This document shows positions 8,468 through 19,987 of a DNA stretch of 64,000 nt, one piece after another. How positions within the stretch are numbered: the first letter of the stretch is position 1; every line of letters begins with the position of its first letter. The DNA is from Massilia agri (GTDB taxonomy: Bacteria > Pseudomonadota > Gammaproteobacteria > Burkholderiales > Burkholderiaceae_D). The DNA is taken from positions 367,188 through 431,187 of the forward strand of contig NZ_JANUHA010000003.1 of assembly GCF_024753255.1 (NCBI RefSeq), given 5' to 3'. Both the position numbers and the translations under genes were made by a program. Below the pieces are notes generated by a model. It made no database searches and was not told where the DNA came from. It saw nothing but the letters and a program-made list of their open reading frames with translations.

Positions 8468-10633
8468 TTAAGCTGAGCCAAGCGCGCGGGCCGGCAGCGC
8501 TACGGCAGTGCCGGCGCCGGACCCGGTCCACGCCGGCAGGAGAATTTCGAATGCCGTGCCGCTGCGGCCGCTGCGGCAGGCGATGTGGCCGCCCAGCTTC
8601 TTGACCAGGCTGTGCACGATCGACAGGCCGAGGCCGTGGTGCGCGCCGTCCTTGGTGCTCTTCACCGGCGAGAACAGGTGAGCCAGCACATCGCGCGACA
8701 GGCCGGGGCCGTTGTCGCTGACCACCAGCTCCAGGTAGAGCTGGCGCTCGCGGTTCACGTGGCCGCGGTTGATGATCTCGATGCGTCCGCCCGTGTTGCC
8801 GAGCGCCTCGATGGCGTTCTTCACCAGGTTGACCAGGATCTGCTTGAGCACGTCGGCGTCGCCCTCGATGCGGGTCGCCTCTTCGTGCATGGTGACTGTG
8901 ATGTCGACCGTGCTCGGCACGAAACCGGTGCTGCGGAACAGGCGCTGCACCTCGTCCACCACCTTGGCCACGTCGGTCGGGCGCGGGCCATTGTCGGCCG
9001 GCTTGAGGTCGGCCAGGCTGCCGACCAGCTGGCCGACGCGGTCGATCTCTTCGTTCAGGATCGACATCTCGCTCGTCACCGGTTCCTGGCGCGCCAGCTT
9101 GCTGTCCAGGACACTCAGGTAGTTCTTGATGATCGACAGCGGGTTGTTCACCTCGTGCACCACGCGGCGCGAGGCCTCGCGGTATTCCTCGGCCACGTGG
9201 GCGAGCTGGCGGCGCGCATGGCCGCGTTCGGCCAACATGGTTTCCAGCGCGGCCGCGGCCTGGGCGCCAAAGGATTGCATGAAGCGCTCGCGGCGCTGGC
9301 AGTAAGGCAGCTGCCAGGCGGCGACGCCGCCGATCAGGACGCCGAGGCAGCGCGCGCCGGCAACCAGGGGTACGCAGACCAGGCTGTCGGTGCCGAGCAT
9401 GCGCAGCAGCTGTTCCTCGGCCAGGCCAAGCGGCTCGCCGTCCTGCACCTCGCGCTGGATGAAGGCCGGACGGCGCTCCAGCGCGCTCTTGGCGATCGGA
9501 CCGCCTTTCGCGAGCGGCACGGCGAATTCCGCGATGCGCTTGCTGCCCTGGGTCGGCGCGCCCACCAGCGCGTGGCCGGTCGGGTTTTCCAGCAGGACGA
9601 CGGCATTGCCGAAGTCGAAGAGGATGCGCGCCGAGCGCGTCATCGCTTCCAGCAGGCCCGATTCTCCCTGCTGGCGCGCGAAGCTCTGGCCCACTTCCGA
9701 GACCAGCACCATATTGCGCACCTCTTCCGACAGGCGCTGCTGCACCGGATCCAGGTTGGGAGGCGCATAGGCCGGCGGGGCCGGGATATCGTCGGCGCCG
9801 GCCAGGTCGATGCCGAGGTGGGCGGCGGCCTTGTCGACCTGGCGCGCCGCGCCTTCGAGCAACTGGCCGATCTGCCCGGCGTCGACGCCACACAGGCCCG
9901 CGGCTTCGCGCACGGCCGGCTCGTCGTGCGGATGGCTGGACAGCACGTGGGCCAGGCGCACGATGCGGATCAGGGGGTGGGCCGACTCCAGGCGGTCGCT
10001 CGGCTCGTGGTGGTAGAGCACCGCGTCGGCCAGGAAGGAATCGAGCTGCCAGCGTTCGATCAGCCAGGCGCCCGCTTCGGCGTGGGTGATCTGCAGGGTA
10101 CGCTGCTCGACCGCGCACAGGTCTTCGTCGTCGCGCGCGGTGAAGTTGTAGGCGTACTCTTTCGGCGCGGTGGCGAGCAGGGCCAGGCGGCCGACATTGT
10201 GCAGCAGGCCCGCGAGATAGGCTTCTTCCAGGTGCGGATACTCGACCAGGCGCGCGACTTCTTTCGCGATCACGGCGCCGGCCAGGGAATTCTTCCAGAA
10301 GGCGCGCAGGTCGGTGCTGCCCGAATGCGGGAAGTTATTAAAGGTCTGGAACACCGAGTCGCTGATGACCAGCGTCTTGATCATGTCGGTGCCGAGGGCG
10401 ACCAGGGACTGTTCGAGATTGACGTTGCGGTGGTGGCGCTGGTAGGCGGAGCTGTTGGCGACCGCGAGCAGCTTGCCGGTCATGCCGGCGTCCTTGGAGA
10501 TCAGGGAGGCAAGCTCGGGCATCCCGAGGTCGTCGGCCTGCAAGTGCTCGATCAGACGCACGAGGATCTGCGGCATGGCCGGCAGTCTGGCAATCAATAA
10601 ACGATTGCGGATGTCCTGATCCGATTGTTGCAT
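8468..10633 (-). CDS. HDOD-GAF sensor histidine kinase
   Basis: The 721-residue soluble protein begins with an HDOD domain (about residues 15-215, including LLHNVGRLALL and YHHEPSDRLE). A GAF-like sensory region follows (about 320-460). A HisKA/HATPase module completes it: the phospho-acceptor is about H493 in VVHEVNNPLS, the N box is NLVKNAIEAL, and the G boxes are SDNGPGLS and HHGLGLSIV. There is no membrane segment, so it senses an internal signal. HDOD domains resemble HD phosphohydrolases and are found in regulatory proteins. This is the first gene of a kinase-regulator-Sel1 operon and should phosphorylate the downstream receiver protein. Confidence 0.92.
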   Translation of the reverse strand: MQQSDQDIRNRLLIARLPAMPQILVRLIEHLQADDLGMPELASLISKDAGMTGKLLAVANSSAYQRHHRNVNLEQSLVALGTDMIKTLVISDSVFQTFNNFPHSGSTDLRAFWKNSLAGAVIAKEVARLVEYPHLEEAYLAGLLHNVGRLALLATAPKEYAYNFTARDDEDLCAVEQRTLQITHAEAGAWLIERWQLDSFLADAVLYHHEPSDRLESAHPLIRIVRLAHVLSSHPHDEPAVREAAGLCGVDAGQIGQLLEGAARQVDKAAAHLGIDLAGADDIPAPPAYAPPNLDPVQQRLSEEVRNMVLVSEVGQSFARQQGESGLLEAMTRSARILFDFGNAVVLLENPTGHALVGAPTQGSKRIAEFAVPLAKGGPIAKSALERRPAFIQREVQDGEPLGLAEEQLLRMLGTDSLVCVPLVAGARCLGVLIGGVAAWQLPYCQRRERFMQSFGAQAAAALETMLAERGHARRQLAHVAEEYREASRRVVHEVNNPLSIIKNYLSVLDSKLARQEPVTSEMSILNEEIDRVGQLVGSLADLKPADNGPRPTDVAKVVDEVQRLFRSTGFVPSTVDITVTMHEEATRIEGDADVLKQILVNLVKNAIEALGNTGGRIEIINRGHVNRERQLYLELVVSDNGPGLSRDVLAHLFSPVKSTKDGAHHGLGLSIVHSLVKKLGGHIACRSGRSGTAFEILLPAWTGSGAGTAVALPARALGSA

Positions 10634-10927
10634 GATCTCAAAGCGGCCGCTTTACGAGGTTGCGAGGTTTGTCCGAAGCTTCCCAGGACGGGTTGCCACA
10701 AGGTCCAGCTTGTTGATCGTGCAAACAGAACAAAGTTTACATGTTTGTTCTGGGCACGAAAAACTTATCTTAGCATATAGACATTTCTGATCGGGAACAA
10801 TACTTTCAATCAAAAGTGTTGCCGAGAGGCCGCTCTAATAGTAAGAGCAGAAAGAAGCTTTGCCAGAGCGGGTGAAATAATATATCGATTTGTATGCATA
10901 TTTGAAAGAATATTTCACCCCAAATGG
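10634..10927. other. AT-rich intergenic region with nested inverted repeats
   Basis: About 300 nt between the HDOD kinase start and the MFS terminator hold no convincing ORF. The stretch is clearly AT-richer than its surroundings. It contains CAGAACAAA...TTTGTTCTG (10726-10752), GCTCT...AGAGC near 10833-10849, and GGGTGAAATA (10870-10879) repeated inverted as TATTTCACCC (10911-10920). It must carry the kinase operon promoter. An untranslated RNA is possible but not shown. Confidence 0.5.
10726..10752. promoter_or_regulatory. Perfect 9-bp inverted repeat upstream of the HDOD kinase operon
   Basis: CAGAACAAA and TTTGTTCTG are exact inverted arms separated by 9 nt (GTTTACATG), about 95 nt upstream of the kinase ATG. 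The geometry fits a dimeric transcription factor operator or an mRNA leader hairpin. I do not recognise the motif. Confidence 0.45.
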
Positions 10928-10954
10928 AAAGGCCCGGCGCAAGTCCGGGCCTTT
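10928..10954 (-). terminator. Rho-independent terminator after the MFS transporter gene
   Basis: AAAGGCCCGG and CCGGGCCTTT form a perfect 10-bp stem with a 7-nt loop. It lies about 20 nt beyond the MFS stop codon at 10973. A and T runs on the two sides would let it act on either strand. Confidence 0.8.
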
Positions 10955-10972
10955 TGTTCGAAACGTGACGAA

Positions 10973-12262
10973 TCAGGGCAGCTGCTTGCCTTCGCGAATC
11001 TGGCCGCGCCGGTAGCGCCGCGCCGTCGCCCACAGCGCGATCGACAGCAGGGTGAAGCCGGCCTGGCCCAGCGCCAGCGACAGCACCGAATGCGAGAGCA
11101 TCGGCGACACCACGCCGGCGACGATGGCGCCGGCCAGCGTCGTCATGAAGGACTGGCAGGAGGCCACGGTGCCGCGGATGTGCGGGAACAGGTCGAGCGC
11201 CATCAAGGTGGCGCCCGGCGCGATGATCGAGCTGCCGAAGGTGAAGAAGAACATGTGCAGCACGCTCCAGGGCAGCGCGGGCGGCAGGAAGCTGTGGTAC
11301 ACCACGTTGAAGGTGACCGCGCCCAGCATGAAGAAGAAGCCCACGCGGATCTGGCGCGCAAAGGTGAGCTTGCCCGCCATGCGGTTGGCCGCCAGCGCGC
11401 CCAGGAAGATGCCGCTCACGGTCGGCACGAACAGCCAGGCGAACTGCGAGGGTCCCAGGCCCAGGTGCTCGGGCAGCATCACCGGCGCCGAGGCAATGTA
11501 GAGGAAGAGGCCGGCGAAGTTCAGCGCCACCACGCCCGATTTCATGTGGAAGAGGAAGGAGCCGAAGATGGCGCCGTAGCTCTGCGCCAGGAAGCGCGGA
11601 TTGAAGGGCTGGCGCTTCTCCTTCGGCACGGTCTCGGGCAGGTGCTTCCATGAGAACCAGCCCAGGCCCACGGTGTAGATGCACAGGGCCAGGAAGATCG
11701 CGCGCCAGTCGAAGAAGGTGACGATCCAGCCGCCCAGCACGGGCGCGATGGCCGGCGCGATCGAGAAGATCATCGTCACCATCGACAGCAGGCGCGCCGC
11801 CGCCGCATCCGAGTACAGGTCGCGGATGATGGCGCGCCCCACCACCACGCCCGCCCCCGCCGACACGCCCTGCATGATGCGGAACACCCACAGGTAATGC
11901 ACGGACGACGCGGCCGCGCAGCCGAAGGTGCCGATCGCGAACACCACCAGGGCGGTGAGCACCACGTTGCGCCTGCCGAAGGCGTCCGACAGTGCGCCGT
12001 GCCACAGCGACATGCCGGCGAAGGCCAGCATATAGGCCGTCAGGGTCTGCTGGACTTCCAGCGGCGTCGCGGCGAGGTCGGCGCGGATCTGCGGGAAGGC
12101 CGGCAGGTAGGCGTCGATCGAGAAGGGTCCCAGCATCGACAGCATGGCCAGCAGGGTGGCCAGGCCGCCGGCCGACAGCATCGCGATCTTGTGGGGTGGG
12201 GGCAGCGGAACCGGCGTGACCGGGTCCTTGGGCAGGTCGTCGGGTTCGCTCGGCGGCAGCAT
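10973..12262 (-). CDS. MFS multidrug efflux transporter, Bcr/CflA type
   Basis: The 429-residue protein has about 12 hydrophobic helices after a short proline-rich cytoplasmic N-terminus. The Bcr/CflA (DHA1) signature is clear: SIDAYLPAFPQI in the first helix region, LSDAFGRRNV in the loop 2-3 motif A position, and RIMQGVSAGAGVVVGRAIIRD in helix 4-5. Such carriers export drugs or metabolites by proton antiport across the inner membrane. It begins 6 nt after the stop of the THUMP methyltransferase gene and is probably co-transcribed with it. The substrate cannot be read from the sequence. Confidence 0.9.
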   Translation of the reverse strand: MLPPSEPDDLPKDPVTPVPLPPPHKIAMLSAGGLATLLAMLSMLGPFSIDAYLPAFPQIRADLAATPLEVQQTLTAYMLAFAGMSLWHGALSDAFGRRNVVLTALVVFAIGTFGCAAASSVHYLWVFRIMQGVSAGAGVVVGRAIIRDLYSDAAAARLLSMVTMIFSIAPAIAPVLGGWIVTFFDWRAIFLALCIYTVGLGWFSWKHLPETVPKEKRQPFNPRFLAQSYGAIFGSFLFHMKSGVVALNFAGLFLYIASAPVMLPEHLGLGPSQFAWLFVPTVSGIFLGALAANRMAGKLTFARQIRVGFFFMLGAVTFNVVYHSFLPPALPWSVLHMFFFTFGSSIIAPGATLMALDLFPHIRGTVASCQSFMTTLAGAIVAGVVSPMLSHSVLSLALGQAGFTLLSIALWATARRYRRGQIREGKQLP

Positions 12263-12268
12263 GGGTGC

Positions 12269-13474
12269 TTATTGTTCCTGTTTGGGTTTGGCTTCCTCGC
12301 GGCGGTTGAAACCGGCCACCATATCGAAGCGGAACAGGCGGCATTCGAGCGCGCCGTTGAAGAAGGGAGTCTTGCGCGCTTCCTTCAGGCGCAGGAGCTT
12401 CGGCAGCTGCAGGTCCGCCGTGAACAGGAAAGCGGTCCAGCCGGCGAAGCGCTGCTTGAGCGTGGTGCCCAGCGCCGAGTAGAAGGACACCGCCATCTCG
12501 TCCTGCGGCACGGTCGAGTCGCCGCGCACGCCGATACGCTCGCCGTAGGGAGGATTGGTCAGCAGGATGCCCGGCGCCGATGTCGGCGGCGAGACGTGCT
12601 GGGCCTCAATCTGCTTCAGGGGCACGTCGAACAGGATGCCGGCCACCTTCAGGTTGTGGCGCGTCATCGCGACCATGTCGCCCGAGATGTCGGAGCCGAA
12701 GATGGTCGGCTCGGAAGGAATCGGGTTCGGCTTGATCTCGGCCTTCAGCGCGGCCCAGGCCTCGCGGTCGAAATCGGCGAATTTTTCAAAAGCGAAGCGG
12801 CGGCGCGCGCCCGGCGGGATGCCCTGCACCATTTGCGCCGCTTCGACGAGGATGGTGCCGGAGCCGCACATCGGGTCGAACAGCGGCACGCCCGGCTTCC
12901 AGCCGGCCACGCGCAGCATGCCCGCGGCCAGGTTCTCGCGCAACGGCGCGTCACCGGTCTCTTCGCGCCAGCCGCGCTTGAACAGGGCCTCGCCCGAGGT
13001 GTCGAGGTAGATGATGAAGTTGCGCTGGTCGAGGAAACCGACGATGCGCATGTCCGGCTCGCGGGTGTTGACCGAGGGACGCTTGTTGAACTGGTCGCGG
13101 AAGCGGTCGCAGACGGCGTCCTTGATCTTGAGCGTGGTGAACTCGAGGCTCTTGAGCGGCGACTTCACGGCGGTGACGTCCACGCGGATGGTGTGGTTCA
13201 CGCCGAACCAGTCTTCCCAGGGCTGCTCGAGCACCAGGTCGTAGATGTCGTTTTCGTTGTTGTAGCTGCGCTGGCCCATGCGCATCAGCACACGGGAGGC
13301 GATGCGCGAGTGCAGGTTGATGCGGTAGGCATCGACCAGCGAACCGGAGCAGTGCACGCCGCCCGGCACCTGGTTGTGCACCCGCATCGTGGTGCTTTGT
13401 TGGGCGATTTCGCCGAGTTCTTCGGCAAGCGCCGCTTCCATGCCGCGCGGGCATGGGCAAAAGTAGGAGGCCAT
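12269..13474 (-). CDS. THUMP-domain class I rRNA (guanine-N2) methyltransferase, RlmL/RlmKL N-terminal type
   Basis: The 401-residue protein has the N-terminal THUMP/ferredoxin-like region (FCPCPRGMEAALAEEL) followed by a class I methyltransferase fold. SAM-binding motif I is DPMCGSGTILVEAA and the catalytic motif IV is TNPPYGERI, typical of N2-guanine methyltransferases. It matches the N-terminal RlmL half of the E. coli RlmKL fusion (m2G2445 of 23S rRNA). The C-terminal RlmK half is absent, as usual in betaproteobacteria. The target nucleotide is inferred from the family. A good AGGAGG ribosome site precedes the ATG. Confidence 0.88.
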   Translation of the reverse strand: MASYFCPCPRGMEAALAEELGEIAQQSTTMRVHNQVPGGVHCSGSLVDAYRINLHSRIASRVLMRMGQRSYNNENDIYDLVLEQPWEDWFGVNHTIRVDVTAVKSPLKSLEFTTLKIKDAVCDRFRDQFNKRPSVNTREPDMRIVGFLDQRNFIIYLDTSGEALFKRGWREETGDAPLRENLAAGMLRVAGWKPGVPLFDPMCGSGTILVEAAQMVQGIPPGARRRFAFEKFADFDREAWAALKAEIKPNPIPSEPTIFGSDISGDMVAMTRHNLKVAGILFDVPLKQIEAQHVSPPTSAPGILLTNPPYGERIGVRGDSTVPQDEMAVSFYSALGTTLKQRFAGWTAFLFTADLQLPKLLRLKEARKTPFFNGALECRLFRFDMVAGFNRREEAKPKQEQ

Positions 13475-13557
13475 GAGGAGTACCCTTTGTCCGTTGATGA
13501 ATAATGCGTTACAGACCGCCGGTCCGCACCGGCGGCAATCGATTCAATTAATGCAGT

Positions 13558-13971
13558 TCAGAAAGGCTTGACGACGACCAGGATGACGATCGCCAGCAGC
13601 AGCAGGACCGGCACTTCATTGAAGTAGCGGAACCACTTGTGGCTGCGCTTGTTCTGCCCTGCTTCGAACTTTTTCAGGAGCGAGCCGCAGGCATGATGGT
13701 AGCCGATCACCAGGATCACCAGCGCCAGTTTCGCGTGCAGCCAGCCGCCCCGGATGCCGTAGCCCAGCCACAGCCAGATGCCCAGCAGCAGGGCCGGCAC
13801 GGCCAGGATGGTGGTGAAGCGCAGCAGCCGGCGCGCCATGCCCAGCAGGCGCTCGATGACCGCCGGATTGCTTTCCTGCGCCAGGTTCACATAGATGCGC
13901 GGCAGGTAGAACAGCCCGGCGAACCAGGAGGCGATGAAGACGATGTGCAGGGCCTTGATCCAGAGGTACAT
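13558..13971 (-). CDS. hemJ: Protoporphyrinogen oxidase HemJ (CopD-like membrane protein)
   Basis: The 137-residue protein has four membrane helices, with the start motif MYLWIKALHIVFIASWFAGL and the conserved FYLPRIYVN and KWFRYFNE elements. This pattern is HemJ, which oxidises protoporphyrinogen IX to protoporphyrin IX in haem synthesis. The early His (H9) and the central Lys (in LHAKLALV) are the conserved functional positions. I chose the ATG at 13971; the ATG at 13975 is out of frame. It starts 14 nt after proA and ends the leuS-lptE-holA-proA-hemJ run. Confidence 0.88.
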   Translation of the reverse strand: MYLWIKALHIVFIASWFAGLFYLPRIYVNLAQESNPAVIERLLGMARRLLRFTTILAVPALLLGIWLWLGYGIRGGWLHAKLALVILVIGYHHACGSLLKKFEAGQNKRSHKWFRYFNEVPVLLLLAIVILVVVKPF

Positions 13972-13985
13972 GCATTTCCTTATTG

Positions 13986-15257
13986 TTATTGGCGGATTTC
14001 GCCGTGGCCGAAGACGACGTACTTCAGCGAGGTAAGCCCTTCCAGCCCGACCGGACCGCGCGCGTGCAGCTTGTCGTTCGAGATGCCGATCTCGGCGCCC
14101 AGGCCGTATTCGAAGCCGTCGGCGAAGCGGGTCGAGGCGTTCACCATCACCGAGGCGGAATCGACTTCGCGCAGGAAACGCAGCGCGGCGCTGTAGTCTT
14201 CGGTGACGATGGACTCGGTGTGCTTCGAGGACCAGGTGTTGATGTGGTCGATCGCCGCGTCCAGGCCCTCGACCACGCGGATCGCCAGGATCGGGGCCAG
14301 GTATTCGGTGGCCCAGTCCTGTTCCGTCGCCTGCGCAAGGTAAGGGTAGCCGGCCAGGATGGCATGCGCCTCGTAGTCGGCGCGCAGCTCGACCTGTTTT
14401 TCCGCGTACAGGGTGGCCAGCTGGGGCAGCACGGTCGGGGCGATCGCGCGGGCGACCAGCAGGGTTTCCATCGTGTTGCAGGTGCCATAGCGGTGGCACT
14501 TGGCGTTGAAGGCCACCGGCAGCGCCTTGGCCAGATCGGCCTTGTCGTCGATATAGACGTGGCAGATGCCGTCCAGGTGCTTGATCATCGGGACCGTGGA
14601 CTCTTCCATCAGGCGCGCGATCAGGCCCTTGCCGCCGCGCGGGACGATCACGTCCACGTACTGCGGCATGGTGATCAAGGCGCCCACGGCGGCGCGGTCG
14701 GTGGTGTCGACCACCTGCACGGCGTCCAGCGGCAGGCCGGCGCCAGCCAAACCTTCGCTCACGAGTTTCGCCAGCGCGCGGTTGCAGTGGATGGCTTCCG
14801 AGCCGCCGCGCAGGATGGCCGCGTTGCCGCTCTTGATGCACAGGCCGGCCGCATCGACCGTCACGTTCGGGCGGGCTTCGTAGATGATGCCGATGACGCC
14901 CAGCGGCACGCGCATCTGGCCGACCTGGATGCCGCTCGGGCGCGATTTCATGTTGGTGATCTCGCCGACCGGGTCGGGCAGGGTCACGATCTGGCGCAGG
15001 CCTTCGACCATGGTCTTGATGGCGCTGTCGGACAAGGCGAGACGGTCGAGCAGGGCCGGCTCCAGGCCGCCTGCGCGGGCGGCCTCCATGTCCTGCCGGT
15101 TCGCGGCGCGCAAGGAATCGGCGTCGCGCTCGATGGCGTCGGCAATCAGGAGCAGCGCACGGTTGCGCGTCGCGCCGTCGGCGCGCGCCATCGCGCGCGA
15201 AGCGAGCCGCGCCTTGCGGCCCATCGCGTGCATGTATTCAGTGATATCCATCGTCAT
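13986..15257 (-). CDS. proA: Glutamate-5-semialdehyde dehydrogenase (gamma-glutamyl phosphate reductase)
   Basis: The 423-residue protein matches ProA along its whole length, including [32 protein letters not shown] and the catalytic-cysteine segment [13 protein letters not shown]. It reduces gamma-glutamyl phosphate to glutamate semialdehyde with NADPH in proline synthesis. Two in-frame ATGs (15257 and 15251) are possible. The GGGG just before them does not decide clearly. No proB is adjacent. Confidence 0.96.
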   Translation of the reverse strand: MTMDITEYMHAMGRKARLASRAMARADGATRNRALLLIADAIERDADSLRAANRQDMEAARAGGLEPALLDRLALSDSAIKTMVEGLRQIVTLPDPVGEITNMKSRPSGIQVGQMRVPLGVIGIIYEARPNVTVDAAGLCIKSGNAAILRGGSEAIHCNRALAKLVSEGLAGAGLPLDAVQVVDTTDRAAVGALITMPQYVDVIVPRGGKGLIARLMEESTVPMIKHLDGICHVYIDDKADLAKALPVAFNAKCHRYGTCNTMETLLVARAIAPTVLPQLATLYAEKQVELRADYEAHAILAGYPYLAQATEQDWATEYLAPILAIRVVEGLDAAIDHINTWSSKHTESIVTEDYSAALRFLREVDSASVMVNASTRFADGFEYGLGAEIGISNDKLHARGPVGLEGLTSLKYVVFGHGEIRQ

Positions 15258-15271
15258 CCCCGTAATGGGTT

Positions 15272-15306
15272 TCGTAGGGTGGGCGGTCCTCCGCCCACGC
15301 GTTCAA
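15272..15306. repeat. REP-like palindrome, family 1 (single copy)
   Basis: TCGTAGGGTGGGCGG-tcct-CCGCCCACGCGTTCAA lies in the 74-nt gap between holA and proA. Here the stem is GGGCGG/CCGCCC, different from the GGTCGGC/GCCGACC stem at 4586 and 41184, while the flanking GTAGGGTGG and CGCGTTCAA are the same. The element sits inside a co-directional gene run, so it may affect mRNA stability or partial termination between holA and proA. Confidence 0.75.
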
Positions 15307-15331
15307 GCAGCCCGGGAACAGCCGCGAACGA

Positions 15332-16345
15332 TTACCGCGCCACCCGCAATGCCAGCTGCAGCATCGCATCCCACGCATCGCCCGCAAACGCCTTCGCGCG
15401 CAGGCCCTTGACCATGCGGTCCACCTGCGCCGCCTCCTGCAGCGCGGCCTCGAGCGTGGCGATCGACACGCGCCGCACGGCCGGTTCCATCATGCGCTCG
15501 CGCGGACCCCAGATGCGGTATTCCTTCAGCAGGGCGCCCAGCGGCCGGCCCTGCGCCATCCCGGATTTCAATTTTAGCAGCGTGCGGATTTCTTCACTGA
15601 CGGCCCACAGAACCAGGGGCAGGGCCTCGCCCTCCCCTTTCAGGCCGTCGAGCATGCGCGCCAGCCGTCCCGCGTCGCCCGCCAGCATGGCTTCCGACAG
15701 CTTGAACACGTCGTAGCGCGCCACGTTCAGCACGGCGTCGTGCACCTGCTCGAAACTCAGCTTGCCCGGCTCGTACAAGAGGCCCAGCTTCTGGATTTCC
15801 TGGTGCGCCGCCAGCAGGTTGCCTTCGACGCGGTCGGCAATGAAGTCCAGGCTCTGGCGCTCGGCGCTCTGCTGCTGCGCCCCCAGGCGCATGCCGATCC
15901 AGCCCGGCAGCTGGGCGCGTTCCACGTTCGGGATCTCGATGTAGACCGCGGCCTGCTGCAGCGCCGTCACCCAGGACGCCTTCGCCGTCTGCCAGTCCAG
16001 CTTGGGCAGGGTGATGAGCGTCAGGTTGTCCGGACCGAGGTCTTTCGCATAGCTCTGCAGCGCGGCGCTGCCGTCCTTGCCCGGCTTGCCGCCCGGGATG
16101 CGCAGCTCGATCAGCTTCTTGTCGCCGAACAGGGACATGGCCTGGTTCGCCGCCAGCAGCTCGCCCCACTTGAAGTTGCGCTCGACCGTGAGCACGTCGC
16201 GCTCCGTATAGCCTTGGGCGCGGGCGGTGCGGCGGATGCGGTCGGCCGCTTCCAGCGCGAGCAGGTGCTCGTCGCTGGTGATCACGTACAAGGGCGCGAG
16301 GCCCTTGGCCAGGTGACCCTCGAGGGCCTCGGGCCGCAGCTGCAT
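15332..16345 (-). CDS. holA: DNA polymerase III subunit delta
   Basis: The 337-residue protein fits the delta clamp-loader subunit: an N-terminal nucleotide-binding-like region (APLYVITSDEHLLALEAADRI), FGDKKLIELRIP, the three-domain length of about 340 residues, and the C-terminal PLGALLKEYRIWGPRE segment. Delta opens the beta clamp during clamp loading. I chose the ATG at 16345 (MQLRPEAL), which lies 13 nt after the lptE stop and matches the usual N-terminus. Its position behind leuS and lptE is the conserved proteobacterial order. Confidence 0.94.
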   Translation of the reverse strand: MQLRPEALEGHLAKGLAPLYVITSDEHLLALEAADRIRRTARAQGYTERDVLTVERNFKWGELLAANQAMSLFGDKKLIELRIPGGKPGKDGSAALQSYAKDLGPDNLTLITLPKLDWQTAKASWVTALQQAAVYIEIPNVERAQLPGWIGMRLGAQQQSAERQSLDFIADRVEGNLLAAHQEIQKLGLLYEPGKLSFEQVHDAVLNVARYDVFKLSEAMLAGDAGRLARMLDGLKGEGEALPLVLWAVSEEIRTLLKLKSGMAQGRPLGALLKEYRIWGPRERMMEPAVRRVSIATLEAALQEAAQVDRMVKGLRAKAFAGDAWDAMLQLALRVAR

Positions 16346-16358
16346 TACTTCATCTCTT

Positions 16359-16868
16359 TCAGGCGGCGGGTTTGATGGCAGCCAGGCGGCGCAGGATCTG
16401 CTGCACCAGGTCGGACTGCATGTCGCGGTACAGCAGCGCCTCTTCCGATTCCTTGGCCAGCACCTGCGATTCGTCGAAGGCGATATTGCGGCGCAGGGTG
16501 ATCTCGGTCGGCGCCAGCAGTTCCTTGTTGTTGGCGTCGCGCACACGGAAGACCAGCGTGTAGCTGAGCGAGTATTCGCGCACCCGGCCCAGGCTGTTCA
16601 GCGACAGGATCGACTTGCCGCGCGATTCGCCCAGCACGTCGAACAGCGCCTGCGCCTTCGAGGCGTCGTTCTCGATGCGCACGGTGTCGCCCGCGCGCAG
16701 GTTGCGCTTGAGCTCCGTGCCCAGCGGCGAGGTCTCGGGGAAGGCCAGGTAGATGCTCTGGAAGGGCATGTTGTACTGGCCGCTCGAACCGCGCAGCTGG
16801 AAGCCGCAGCCCGCCAGGGTTGCGGCAAACAAGAGACCTGCTACTGCTCGCACCACGGTGGTCTTCAT
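16359..16868 (-). CDS. lptE: LPS-assembly lipoprotein LptE
   Basis: The 169-residue lipoprotein has a type II signal peptide with lipobox LAGC (C21), followed by GFQLRGSSGQYNMPFQSIYL, the typical start of LptE (formerly RlpB). It forms the plug of the LptD barrel and helps insert lipopolysaccharide into the outer membrane. It lies between leuS (3-nt gap) and holA, the standard arrangement. Its partner gene lptD is in this same window at 29226-31505. Confidence 0.95.
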   Translation of the reverse strand: MKTTVVRAVAGLLFAATLAGCGFQLRGSSGQYNMPFQSIYLAFPETSPLGTELKRNLRAGDTVRIENDASKAQALFDVLGESRGKSILSLNSLGRVREYSLSYTLVFRVRDANNKELLAPTEITLRRNIAFDESQVLAKESEEALLYRDMQSDLVQQILRRLAAIKPAA

Positions 16869-16871
16869 GGC

Positions 16872-19559
<2,688 letters not shown>

Positions 19560-19601
19560 TCATTTTGCACTGCGGCGAAAGGCTGACGTGCAGCGCGGAA
19601 T

Positions 19602-19640
19602 GAAAAACCGCCATGCCTGCGGGAGCAGGGATGGCGGTTA
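19602..19640 (-). terminator. Rho-independent terminator after the bamE-dapB-barstar operon
   Basis: AACCGCCAT and ATGGCGGTT form a 9-bp perfect stem around an inner GCCTGC/GCAGGG pairing. On the reverse strand it is followed by TTTTT. It lies about 20 nt after the stop at 19661. Confidence 0.8.
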
Positions 19641-19660
19641 TCAAGGAAACAAAACCACGC

Positions 19661-19987
19661 CTAGCGCAGCGTCAGCTTCAGGGCCGGCTTTTCGCCGTAA
19701 TCCTCGTAGCGCTCGTTGATGCCGCCCACGCAGAAGGCGATTTCCTCCAGCAGTTCGGGCACGGCGGCCTTCACCTTGTCGGCGTCCAGGAAGACGATTT
19801 CCAGCACCTCGTTCGGCTTGAGCTGGAAGCGCGTCATGTTCTCCTCGTCGCGCAGGTAACTCATGCAGTCCACCCAGGCGTCGATCGAGTCGGCATAGCC
19901 CTCCGGGAAACCGAAGGCGCGCCGCGATTCGGCGTGGAAGGACGCTTCATCGACGATGGCCGCGCCGTTCAGCTGGACGACTGCCAT
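19661..19987 (-). CDS. Barstar-family protein (barnase-inhibitor fold)
   Basis: The 108-residue protein resembles the barstar family: a short beta strand with VVQLNGAAI, a helix, then FPEGYADSIDAWVDCMSYL, which matches the conserved barstar segment around YGxNLDALWDCL, and a C-terminal beta strand. Barstars inhibit barnase-type RNases, but many family members have no known toxin. No RNase gene lies next to it. Its ATG overlaps the dapB stop by 1 nt (TGATG), so it is translated with dapB. The family call rests on the pattern only. Confidence 0.78.
   Translation of the reverse strand: MAVVQLNGAAIVDEASFHAESRRAFGFPEGYADSIDAWVDCMSYLRDEENMTRFQLKPNEVLEIVFLDADKVKAAVPELLEEIAFCVGGINERYEDYGEKPALKLTLR

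Noticed and set aside
6247..8481. Start of the regulator gene at 8481
   Set aside because: The codon there is TTG and there is no ribosome site. The ATGs at 8463 and 8460 are better choices.
8585..10600. 671-residue plus-strand open frame opposite the HDOD kinase
   Set aside because: It is antisense to a gene with unmistakable kinase motifs.
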